Of a stretch of DNA of 64,000 nt, positions 17,939 through 25,456 are shown piece by piece (position 1 is the stretch's first letter; the number at the start of each line of letters is the position of its first letter). The notes below the pieces were generated by a model. It was not told the origin of the DNA and ran no database searches. It saw only the letters and a list, made by a program, of their open reading frames with translations. The position numbers and the translations under genes are program-made. Source of the stretch: DATJPR01 sp963811705 (GTDB taxonomy: Bacteria; Bacteroidota; Ignavibacteria; UBA10030; UBA6906); contig CAWESL010000007.1 in the NCBI GenBank assembly GCA_963811705.1, positions 744,001 to 808,000 on the forward strand, read 5' to 3'.

Positions 17939-18904
17939 ATGAACGCAGCTTTGGTGATCCTTTCCGTCGTTGTTCTTCTCGGCTCGACTCCTGCGGACGC
18001 TGCGGCCCAGTCGCACGAACGCGAAACCATTATCGAGAACTTTTCAGGCCCCGGGAACGGAGGGTGGTTGGGTGTGTCGATCGAAGATTTGACTCCAGAG
18101 GTGTGCAAGGAGCTCAAGACATCGACGAAGGAAGGGGTCGTTGTCACCTCGGTGAAGGAAGAAAGCCCTGCACAAAAAGCCGGGTTGCAGAAGAACGACA
18201 TCATCGTCGCAGTGAATGGTCACGCAGTCAGCGACCGGTGGGACCTGTTGAAACGAATACGCTCAGAGGATCCGGGAAGCTCAGTCTCACTGAGCATCGT
18301 CCGGACGAATGAGAAGCGGACGTTGACCGCCGTTCTTGAGGGGTCGGATGAACACGAAATGCGGGTGGAGCCGATGCTGGGAAGCATCTCTCCACCGTTC
18401 TATCGCATTTCGGAATCAGAAACGCAAGGGTTGCGCCTCAAGGATCTCAACGACCAGCTTGGTGAGTTCTTCGGTGCACCGAATGACCGGGGCGTTCTCG
18501 TCGAAGAAGTTCTCCATGATAGCCCTGCCGCCGTTGCCGGGTTCAAGGCCGGAGATGTGATCGTCCGGGTCGGCAAGGACCCCATTGAAGATATCCTGGA
18601 CGTTCGCAATGCAATGCGGCATTACGATGGCGGCGATTCGGCGCTGGTCGAAGTGTTGCGGAAGGGGTCGTCATTGACACTTTCTCTGAAGCTCGGCGGA
18701 CAGGAACATGGTCGCTATCAATTCCGGTCGGGGGGAATATCCCCCTCCTGGCATGACGGTTCCTTTGAACGGGATTCGCACGAATTTCAGAGTCGCATGC
18801 GGGATTTCGGTGATCGGATGAAGAAATTCGGAAAGGACCTTGAAATCCGGATGAAGGGGCTCCGCGACCGCATCCGTGACCAGCTTCGCCATATTGAAGT
18901 CTGA
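17939..18904 (+). CDS. Exported protein with two PDZ domains and no protease domain
   Basis: A 321-residue protein. Signal peptide at about residues 1-24 (ending ADAAAQ). PDZ 1 spans about residues 38-125 (GWLGVSIEDLTPEVCKELK, then SPAQKAGLQKNDIIVAVNG), PDZ 2 about 165-255 (GVLVEEVLHDSPAAVAGFKA then GDVIVRVGKDPIEDILDV). The C-terminal 60 residues are a charged helix rich in Arg, Lys, Asp (MRDFGDRMKKFGKDLEI), probably a coiled coil. DegP/DegS-type protease residues are absent, so it would act as a peptide-sensing or scaffolding protein. ATG 17939 follows a GGAGGAA site; ATG 17927 is less likely. Last gene of the sigma operon before the terminator at 18933. Confidence 0.85.
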   Translation: MNAALVILSVVVLLGSTPADAAAQSHERETIIENFSGPGNGGWLGVSIEDLTPEVCKELKTSTKEGVVVTSVKEESPAQKAGLQKNDIIVAVNGHAVSDRWDLLKRIRSEDPGSSVSLSIVRTNEKRTLTAVLEGSDEHEMRVEPMLGSISPPFYRISESETQGLRLKDLNDQLGEFFGAPNDRGVLVEEVLHDSPAAVAGFKAGDVIVRVGKDPIEDILDVRNAMRHYDGGDSALVEVLRKGSSLTLSLKLGGQEHGRYQFRSGGISPSWHDGSFERDSHEFQSRMRDFGDRMKKFGKDLEIRMKGLRDRIRDQLRHIEV

Positions 18905-18932
18905 CCCAGCACCTATCTGACACCTCGCGTTT

Positions 18933-18967
18933 GGCAGGGGACACTGTCTTCCCCTGCCTCTTTTTTT
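18933..18967 (+). terminator. Rho-independent terminator of the ECF sigma operon
   Basis: A perfect 9-bp stem GGCAGGGGA / TCCCCTGCC with an 8-nt loop is followed by TCTTTTTTT, about 30 bases after the stop of the PDZ gene. It matches the classic intrinsic terminator pattern. Confidence 0.9.
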
Positions 18968-19048
18968 GCTCCCTCCGGAACCTCTCTTTTCCAGTTGAGG
19001 AATTACCCTTTTTTCTCTATCTTCATGCTGTTCTTCAGGACCCCCCGA

Positions 19049-19531
19049 ATGTACCCAATTTACTTCACCCTGCTCGTCCACTTCATAGGCATCGGGCTTT
19101 TGTTTACCGCCCTCCTCGGCAGCTGGATTGTAGGAGGCCAATACCGGTCTGCTCCGGATTGGCAGACAAAAGCGCTCTACCTTAAGACACTCCGGCGTAT
19201 CGGCCTGATGAGCCCGGTCGGCATTGTCATCATGCTTCTGAGCGGTATCGGGAACATGACGCTCGGCCCCCACAAATACACCCTCTTTTCCGACGGCTGG
19301 TTGAGCGCAAAGCTGGCGCTCTTTCTTGTTGCCATCATCATCGGCGTCCTCTCTTCGGTGCAGGCGATGCGGCGTTCGAAAACGGTGAGCCGGCTCGCTG
19401 CAGGACAGACGGAAAATGTTGACGAGCATGCCCTCCGCTCCGTCGAAACACAGTTGAGAATCTCCTCGAGCTTGCAGTTCTTGTTGATCCTGGCCATCAT
19501 CATGCTCTCAATCGTGCGCCCTCTCGGATAG
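19049..19531 (+). CDS. Small four-helix integral membrane protein (DUF2269-like)
   Basis: A 160-residue membrane protein with about four hydrophobic helices: YPIYFTLLVHFIGIGLLFTA, then IGLMSPVGIVIMLLSGIGNM, then LALFLVAIIIGVLSSVQAM, and a C-terminal SSLQFLLILAIIMLSIV. The layout with a histidine in TM1 resembles DUF2269/CopD-like small proteins, but the assignment is weak. Start is uncertain: ATG 19049 has an AGGA site 8 bases upstream, ATG 19025 and TTG 18995 have none. It stands alone between the terminator and the aldehyde dehydrogenase gene. Confidence 0.7.
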   Translation: MYPIYFTLLVHFIGIGLLFTALLGSWIVGGQYRSAPDWQTKALYLKTLRRIGLMSPVGIVIMLLSGIGNMTLGPHKYTLFSDGWLSAKLALFLVAIIIGVLSSVQAMRRSKTVSRLAAGQTENVDEHALRSVETQLRISSSLQFLLILAIIMLSIVRPLG

Positions 19532-19554
19532 CACGGCGATCAAATCGGAAACGC

Positions 19555-21054
19555 TTGAACGAATATTCGCTGTATATCGGCGGTACGTTTGTCGAGTCCA
19601 CAGGTGGGAAGCGATTCACTTCGATCAACCCGTGGAATCAGGAATCGGTGGCAACGGCAGCGCAGGCGTCGGCCTCCGACGTTGCAAGCGCGGTTGCGAG
19701 CGCCCGCGCCGCGGTCGATCGTGGACCCTGGCCCGGGATGACCCGAGAAGAACGTTCCGCCATCCTCAACACGATCGCAGACAAAATTGCGCAGCATTCC
19801 AAAGAGCTCGTCGCGCTCGAAGTCGCAGATTCAGGATCAACGATCCGGAAAGCCAAGGAGGATATTTACCTCAGCAGCCGCAGCCTTCGTGGATTCGCAA
19901 AGATCAGTGCAACGCAGGCTGACGAGACGTTGGAGTCAGCATCCCGTCCCGGTCTCAGCAGGAATTATCTTGTTCGGGAACCTGTCGGCGTCGTTGCGGC
20001 CATCATTCCCTGGAATTTTCCGCTCAAGATGGCGGTGTGGAAATTGGGTCCGGCACTTGCGACAGGCAATGCCGTTGTCCTCAAGCCATCGGAAGAGACT
20101 CCTGCGACGGCGATGGAACTCGCGCGCATCATCGACGAGTCCGGCGTTCCTCCCGGCGTTGTCAATATTCTCACAGGATACGGACCGGAGGCAGGCGCCG
20201 CGTTGGTGCGCGACCCGGGGGTTGACAAAATTGCGTTTACAGGATCGACTGCTGTAGGGCGTTTCATCATGCGGGAGGCGTCCGACACCCTCAAGAAGGT
20301 GATGCTCGAATGCGGTGGGAAGTCGGCAAATATCGTTCTTGAGGATGCCGACCTTTCGATCGCCGTGGATGGCGCCCTCTATGCAGCGTTCTATCATCAA
20401 GGTCAATGTTGTGAAGCAGGGACCCGACTGCTCCTCCCCGAAACACTCGCCGACGCCTTTGTCAGCGCAATGGCGGAAAAGGTGCGGCACATGGTGGTGG
20501 GCGACCCATCGGACCCTTCGACGGATATCGGACCGCTGATCTCCCGGAAGCAGCAGGAGCGGGTGCTGAACTACATCGCTCTCGGCAAAGCGGAAGGCGC
20601 GACGCTGATCGTCGGGGGCGGTACCCCCGGGAACTCAGCTTTCGCAAAGGGATTTTTTGTTGAACCAACAATCTTCGATCATGTGGACAACCGCTCCACC
20701 ATTGCGCGAGAAGAGATCTTCGGCCCCGTCCTCTCGGTTATCCGCTACCGGACAACGGAAGACGCCATCAGAATCGCAAACGATAGCATCTATGGTCTCG
20801 CCGGTGGCGTCTGGTCGCGGGATCCCGAGCGTGCAATGTCTGTCGCACGGTCCCTCCGGGCAGGAACCGTTTGGATCAACGAATGGCATCTTCTGAACGA
20901 ATGGGCGCCGTTCGGCGGCTACCGGCAAAGCGGCATCGGTAGAGAGTTCGGGGTCGACGGCCTCAGGGAGTATACCGAGGCAAAGCATATTCACGTGGAT
21001 GAGACGGGCTCGAGGGAGAAGAAGAGCTGGTATGACACGGTGGTTAAACGGTGA
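19555..21054 (+). CDS. NAD(P)-dependent aldehyde dehydrogenase
   Basis: A 499-residue ALDH superfamily enzyme oxidising an aldehyde to the acid. Motifs in order: PWNFPLKMAVWKLGPALATG with GNAVVLKPSEETP (cofactor binding), IAFTGSTAVGR, LECGGKSANIV with the general base Glu, YHQGQCCEAGTRLL with the catalytic Cys, EEIFGPVLSVIRY, and PFGGYRQSGIGRE. It looks closest to the betaine/2-hydroxymuconic aldehyde dehydrogenase type by eye; the substrate is unknown. The start is TTG 19555; no ATG is near the family N-terminus (NEYSLYIGGTFVES). It is not PaaZ, which is a longer fusion protein. Confidence 0.93.
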   Translation: MNEYSLYIGGTFVESTGGKRFTSINPWNQESVATAAQASASDVASAVASARAAVDRGPWPGMTREERSAILNTIADKIAQHSKELVALEVADSGSTIRKAKEDIYLSSRSLRGFAKISATQADETLESASRPGLSRNYLVREPVGVVAAIIPWNFPLKMAVWKLGPALATGNAVVLKPSEETPATAMELARIIDESGVPPGVVNILTGYGPEAGAALVRDPGVDKIAFTGSTAVGRFIMREASDTLKKVMLECGGKSANIVLEDADLSIAVDGALYAAFYHQGQCCEAGTRLLLPETLADAFVSAMAEKVRHMVVGDPSDPSTDIGPLISRKQQERVLNYIALGKAEGATLIVGGGTPGNSAFAKGFFVEPTIFDHVDNRSTIAREEIFGPVLSVIRYRTTEDAIRIANDSIYGLAGGVWSRDPERAMSVARSLRAGTVWINEWHLLNEWAPFGGYRQSGIGREFGVDGLREYTEAKHIHVDETGSREKKSWYDTVVKR

Positions 21055-21085
21055 GGGAGGGGGAATACCAATTGTCATTTGTCGA

Positions 21086-21106
21086 TTGTCAGTTGACAAC
21101 TGACAA
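21086..21106. repeat. Near-perfect palindrome in the spacer after the aldehyde dehydrogenase gene
   Basis: Arms TTGTCAGTTG and CAACTGACAA (10 bp each, perfect) flank a single A. The preceding bases 21070-21085 repeat the same theme (ATTGTCATTT, GTCGATTGTC), so the segment from 21070 to about 21108 is built of short TTGTCA-like units. The surrounding spacer (21055-21236) shows no gene. Confidence 0.6.
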
Positions 21107-21236
21107 GTGAGTTAGAACCTGAGCCGTTGAGACTGTGGGACTACGGAACCGTATAATCTGGACACCAAACACTGGTCACTGTCCGCTTTTAACTGAACGT
21201 TGTTCATTCATCTTTCACCATACGATAGGTACGATC

Positions 21237-22241
21237 ATGCGAAAGCTCTCTGTCATCACGCTGGCCCTTCTCACAGCGTTCGTGTTCCTGTCGTTGACGG
21301 GATGCGGAAAGAAGGAAGTGGTTCCCTTGCCTGTCCCGGAGATGACGGATTACCGCGACCCGGGATACGGGTTCCATATCTCCTTCCCAAAAACCTGGCT
21401 CACGAATGCCGAGGTCGGACGTGCGCTCTTCTTTAGCGCCCAGGATGTGGACAAACGCTTCCTCGATCCGGAAGGAGCCTTTGCGGACGGAGCGATCATT
21501 GAGATATCCCTCGTCAAAACCCCGAACCCTGCCGCGCTTCGTGACAGCATCGTCTCCCAGATGAAATCGATCGGCTATCAGGTCAGCCCCGCCGAGGAGA
21601 TAACGGTCGCCGGGAAGAAGGCCGAGAGATTCCCCTACACCGCACGGTACACGTCCGGGATGTCGGAGGGAGAGCACATTTATGTCGATGTGGACTCGAT
21701 CCTCTATGATTTCTGGTTTGCGGGTTTCGGCGACTACTACAAGGCCAATAAGAACATCTTCGCGGCATCGCTGAACTCCTTCCAGTTCCCGAAGCCGGTT
21801 GCGCAGGGGGTCGATGCCACCCTTCCATCGGAAACGTACACGGAAGGCGATAACAAGTACTTTAGCTTCAAGTATCCGGAAAACTTCAACTTTAACCCCG
21901 ATGTCAAGAAGGGGTCGTTCGAGTTCTCCGTGGAGCTGCACGGGTACCGGGAGGACTGTTCGATCCGGTTCGATGTCTTTGATGCGAAGGGACAGGCGGT
22001 TGACAAGGTTTTCGACCAGAACAAAGGAAAGTATCGCGCCGCCGGGACCGGCAAAGAGACGATTGCCGGCGAGCAATCCATGTACGTCAATTACTCGCCC
22101 ACACGGGATGTCAGCAGCCGGGCGTATTTCCTCGTCCATAACGGCAAGGCATTCCGCATTACCACCAACTGGTACAAGCCGCAGGAGAAGGAATATTTCG
22201 GCGCGTTCTCGAAGATCCTCTCCTCCATTAAATTCAAATGA
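21237..22241 (+). CDS. Lipoprotein of unknown function (PsbP/MOG1-like beta protein)
   Basis: A 334-residue lipoprotein. The N-terminal signal ends in a lipobox (FLSLTGCGKK), putting the lipidated Cys at about residue 21. The mature part has two similar halves, each starting with a sentence-like pattern of a PsbP/DcrB-type fold: DPGYGFHISFPKTWLTN (about residue 40) and YFSFKYPENFNFNP (about 205), both going on to beta strands with an internal IAGEQ/VAGKKAERF element. No catalytic motif is visible. ATG 21237 gives the signal peptide; an upstream open frame from 21135 has no support. The stop overlaps a possible ATG of the next gene. Confidence 0.78.
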   Translation: MRKLSVITLALLTAFVFLSLTGCGKKEVVPLPVPEMTDYRDPGYGFHISFPKTWLTNAEVGRALFFSAQDVDKRFLDPEGAFADGAIIEISLVKTPNPAALRDSIVSQMKSIGYQVSPAEEITVAGKKAERFPYTARYTSGMSEGEHIYVDVDSILYDFWFAGFGDYYKANKNIFAASLNSFQFPKPVAQGVDATLPSETYTEGDNKYFSFKYPENFNFNPDVKKGSFEFSVELHGYREDCSIRFDVFDAKGQAVDKVFDQNKGKYRAAGTGKETIAGEQSMYVNYSPTRDVSSRAYFLVHNGKAFRITTNWYKPQEKEYFGAFSKILSSIKFK

Positions 22242-22258
22242 CGAACGAGGAAACTTCC

Positions 22259-22600
22259 ATGTCACCAGTAGAACTTCCCATGGTCACAACGGCATTCACG
22301 TTCGATGGATACCGAATCGTCAAGAACCTCGGGATTGTCAGGGGCATCACCGTCCGGTCGCGATCGATCATCGGAAATATCGGTGCCGGGCTGCAGACAA
22401 TCTTCGGCGGGAACATCTCGATTCTGCAGGAACTCTGTGAACGCACGCGCGCAGAGGCGTTCGTCCTGATGGCACAGCATGCCTCCGAACTCGGCGCGAA
22501 TGCCGTCATCGGTATGCGGTACGATGCGAATGACGTCATGTCCGGCGTCACCGAAGTCCTCGCATACGGAACAGCAGTCGTAGTTGAGAAGGACCATTGA
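22259..22600 (+). CDS. YbjQ-family (heavy-metal-binding-like) protein
   Basis: A 113-residue protein of the YbjQ/UPF0145 family, a pentamer-forming small fold in the dodecin-like group. Family signatures: GYRIVKNLGIVRGITVRSRS near the start, then ELGANAVIGMRYDA near the end, followed by VLAYGTAVVVEK. Function unknown; the family was named heavy-metal-binding on weak grounds. ATG 22259 has a GAGGAAA ribosome-binding site; ATG 22238 would overlap the lipoprotein stop and add seven residues. Confidence 0.88.
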   Translation: MSPVELPMVTTAFTFDGYRIVKNLGIVRGITVRSRSIIGNIGAGLQTIFGGNISILQELCERTRAEAFVLMAQHASELGANAVIGMRYDANDVMSGVTEVLAYGTAVVVEKDH

Positions 22601-22614
22601 CCTGAATCCTGAAT

Positions 22615-22634
22615 GGCGGCGCGACAGCGCCGCC
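22615..22634. other. GC-rich hairpin in the spacer before the DUF2911 gene
   Basis: A perfect 8-bp stem GGCGGCGC / GCGCCGCC with loop GACA lies 14 bases after the YbjQ stop and 53 bases before the next ATG. No T-run follows on either strand, so it is not a classic terminator; it may stabilise or delimit transcripts. Confidence 0.45.
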
Positions 22635-22687
22635 GTTCCCGCAGGTTGTCACTGACCCTCACGCTCTTTCACATCCAGGAGTCTCCC

Positions 22688-23659
22688 ATGGCAGGCCGCA
22701 TGCTCTTCGCCGTCCTTTTCGTTCTGGGGCTCCATGCCTCGGCCCAGGAGCGAAAGATCCTCAGTCCCAGAGATTCCGTGTATCAGACGTTCGGAAAGGA
22801 TTCCATCTCCGTAAACTATGGCCGCCCGTCGATCCGCGGACGCGTCATCATGGGCAAGCTTGTCCCATGGGACACCGTGTGGCGCACGGGAGCGAATCTG
22901 GCCACCCACCTCAGAACGAATTTCGATGCCATCCTCGGCGGCATTCCGCTTCCCAAGGGCCTCTACACGCTCTGGACACTTCCTTCTCCCAACGGGTGGA
23001 AGTTCATCGTCAACAAGCAGACGGGACAGTGGGGGACCCGGTACGACGAGCGCCAGGACCTCGCGCGGTTCGATGCGACGGTGGAACATTTGGACGCGAT
23101 CGTCGATACGTTCACGATATCGCTTCCGGCAACCGGGCCGACGAGCGGACGACTCGTTCTCTCCTGGGAACACACGCGCGTTTGGGCCCCGTTCGAGAAG
23201 AACGATCACATCCGGCCGCTCAGCCCGTTGGATTCCTCGATGACAACCGTTGGCACGTCAGAGGTAAAAGTCGTCTACTCCAAGCCGTATGTTCGCGGAA
23301 GGAGAATCTGGGGAGTCGTCGTTCCGTTTGATTCCCTCTGGCGCACGGGGGCGAACAGCCCGACCGCTCTTACGACCACGGGGCCCATTGCCGTCGGCGA
23401 CATCCGACTCGAGGCCGGGTCCTATGTCCTTCGATCCATTCCCTCCCGGGACGTTTTGACGTTGCTGATCAGCAAACGCCCGACCTCACCCGGTCCGATT
23501 CCCGACAATCTCGTCCTCGGACGGGTCCCGATGACCGGAGGCGCCCCGGCTCAGACCATCGATCCATTCCACATCTGGTTCACCGCGGGTGTGCAGGGAG
23601 AGTCGTTGCTGAAAATCGGCTGGGCCGATCGGGAATATACCGCGAAGCTTTCGCGGTAG
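22688..23659 (+). CDS. Exported protein with two tandem DUF2911 domains
   Basis: A 323-residue exported protein with signal peptide (LFAVLFVLGLHASAQ). Two DUF2911 modules follow: residues about 25-165 (LSPRDSVYQTFGKDSISVNY, GRPSIRGRVI, VWRTGANLATHLRTN, LYTLWTLP) and about 185-320 (VGTSEVKVVYSKPYVRGRRI, LWRTGANSPTALTTTG, GSYVLRSIPS). Each repeats the WRTGAN and PYVRGR-type core. DUF2911 is common in Bacteroidota and has no known function; a single module per protein is usual. ATG 22688 has an AGGAG site 8 bases upstream. Confidence 0.85.
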   Translation: MAGRMLFAVLFVLGLHASAQERKILSPRDSVYQTFGKDSISVNYGRPSIRGRVIMGKLVPWDTVWRTGANLATHLRTNFDAILGGIPLPKGLYTLWTLPSPNGWKFIVNKQTGQWGTRYDERQDLARFDATVEHLDAIVDTFTISLPATGPTSGRLVLSWEHTRVWAPFEKNDHIRPLSPLDSSMTTVGTSEVKVVYSKPYVRGRRIWGVVVPFDSLWRTGANSPTALTTTGPIAVGDIRLEAGSYVLRSIPSRDVLTLLISKRPTSPGPIPDNLVLGRVPMTGGAPAQTIDPFHIWFTAGVQGESLLKIGWADREYTAKLSR

Positions 23660-23716
23660 CATCGTCCCCGTGCGCGCGGGGCGACGCGGCAGCGGATTGT
23701 TGTATCAGGCCATCGT

Positions 23717-25429
23717 ATGGATATCCTGGGCAAAACCGTTCTCGTTCTTGGCGGATGGGGACTCGTGGGATCCGCCATCTGCCGCAAATTCATGGAAGAA
23801 CACCCACGACGGATCGTCGTGACCTCTCTTCGGAAGGAGGAAGCGGAAGAAGCCGTCGCCTCGCTCCGGGCGGAGTTTCCACGCGTCCGTCCGGATTTTT
23901 TCGTTCCGTGGTCCGGGAACATCTTCGTGAGGGAGGAATTAAAGGATAAACCCCGCGGAGAGATCCTCGGGAAAGCGAAGAACCGGACGATGATGATCGA
24001 AGACATCGTCGAAGAACTCTCGGGACCGGTTCTTCACCGCTCGAGTCTCCACCGGCTCTTGATGAAATACCGCCCGGAGATCGTCGTTGACTGCGTAAAC
24101 TCTGCAACGGGAATCGCCTACCAAGACATCTTCCAGGTTTCGCGCGACGTCATCAAAGAACTCCGGCAGGCGCGAAAACACCAGGGTCGCGAAGACGCGC
24201 TGTTCGAAGCCACCGAACGGCTGCTCTGCACGCTCTACATCCCCCAGCTCATCCGTCATGTCCAGATCATGTATCGCTCGATGACGGAAGCCGGCACGAC
24301 GATCTATGTCAAGATCGGGACCAGCGGGACCGGCGGGATGGGGCTGAATATCCCCTACACCCACAGCGAAGAACGGCCCTCACGCGTGCTGCTTTCAAAA
24401 TCGGCCGTTGCCGGAGCACACACCCTCCTGCTGTTCCTGATGGGCAGGACGCCGGATGCGCCGATTACCAAGGAGATCAAACCGACCGCAGCGATCGCCT
24501 GGAAGAGAATTGGGTACGGGCACATCACGAGACAGGGACGCCCCATCCCGCTGTACGATTGCCCCGTCTCGAAACCGGTCAAGCTCCGGAAGCGGCTGAC
24601 CCTGCGCCAGTCCAACGCCGCATCACCGACCGGAAACCAGCTGAAGTCCGTGTTTATCGACACCGGAGAGAATGGATTCTTTTCCCGCGGGGAATTTGAA
24701 GCGATCTCGACTCCGGGGCAGATGGAATTCGTCACGCCGGAAGAAATTGCCGAGAACGCCATCTTTGAAATCAAGGCGGGGAACACCGGTCACGATATCA
24801 TCAATGCTCTCGACAATGCGACCCTTTCACCGACGTACCGTGCCGGATTTATGCTGAACGCTGCGGTCTCGTCGATGAAGAAGCTGGAGATGAAGCACGG
24901 CGTCGATTCCGTTGCGTTCGAAATGCTTGGACCGCCCCGTCTTTCAAAATTGTTGTACGAAGCGTACCTCCTGAAGATGTGCTTCGGCGACATCCGGAGC
25001 GCCTCTGCGGCAACGCCGCGGATGCTGAGCCAGCGGCTGTTCGACCTTGTCCGGGACGATCAGGAACTCCGTGCGCGGATCATTTCCATCGGCATTCCCA
25101 TCCTCCTGCCCGACGGCGCATCATTGCTGCGTGCGGAGACCATCAAGATTCCACCGTTCCGCGGTGAAGCGGAACTGCCTGTCACGCCGACGAACATCGA
25201 TCAGTGGGCGCATGACGGTTGGGTCGATCTCCGGGAATCGAATATGCGCCTGTGGAAACGTCGTTTCCTGGAAATTGTCGCGGCCGTGGAACATCTCTCC
25301 CCCGATGAGACAAGCTCGCGCACGATGCACAGCCGCGACTACTGGGACAATCTGGCCGCGATCGACCCCGGAAAGATTTGTGGTTGGATTTTTACGTACG
25401 AAGAAAAAGGAAAGCGCATGAAGGCATGA
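23717..25429 (+). CDS. Large Rossmann-fold (SDR/epimerase-like) protein of unknown function
   Basis: A 570-residue protein. The N-terminus is a nucleotide-binding Rossmann motif (KTVLVLGGWGLVGSAICRKF, residues 6-25). Further SDR-like features are VDCVNSATGIAY and a YVKIGTSGTGGMGLNIPYTH stretch near residue 200 where an active-site Ser/Tyr would be expected, but the Tyr-x3-Lys pair is not clear. The rest (about 270 residues) has no domain I recognise, apart from a helical C-terminal half. No signal peptide or membrane helix; it should be cytoplasmic. It stands 57 bp after the DUF2911 gene and converges on the Sel1 gene. A redox or epimerase role is possible but unproved. Confidence 0.75.
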   Translation: MDILGKTVLVLGGWGLVGSAICRKFMEEHPRRIVVTSLRKEEAEEAVASLRAEFPRVRPDFFVPWSGNIFVREELKDKPRGEILGKAKNRTMMIEDIVEELSGPVLHRSSLHRLLMKYRPEIVVDCVNSATGIAYQDIFQVSRDVIKELRQARKHQGREDALFEATERLLCTLYIPQLIRHVQIMYRSMTEAGTTIYVKIGTSGTGGMGLNIPYTHSEERPSRVLLSKSAVAGAHTLLLFLMGRTPDAPITKEIKPTAAIAWKRIGYGHITRQGRPIPLYDCPVSKPVKLRKRLTLRQSNAASPTGNQLKSVFIDTGENGFFSRGEFEAISTPGQMEFVTPEEIAENAIFEIKAGNTGHDIINALDNATLSPTYRAGFMLNAAVSSMKKLEMKHGVDSVAFEMLGPPRLSKLLYEAYLLKMCFGDIRSASAATPRMLSQRLFDLVRDDQELRARIISIGIPILLPDGASLLRAETIKIPPFRGEAELPVTPTNIDQWAHDGWVDLRESNMRLWKRRFLEIVAAVEHLSPDETSSRTMHSRDYWDNLAAIDPGKICGWIFTYEEKGKRMKA

Positions 25430-25456
25430 GGAGTCCCGAACCCACGAACCCGTCAT

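Noticed and set aside
19555..21054. PaaZ ring-opening enzyme
   Set aside because: The gene is a plain aldehyde dehydrogenase of 499 residues; it lacks the MaoC-like hydratase domain of PaaZ and lies 12 kb from the paa-like genes.
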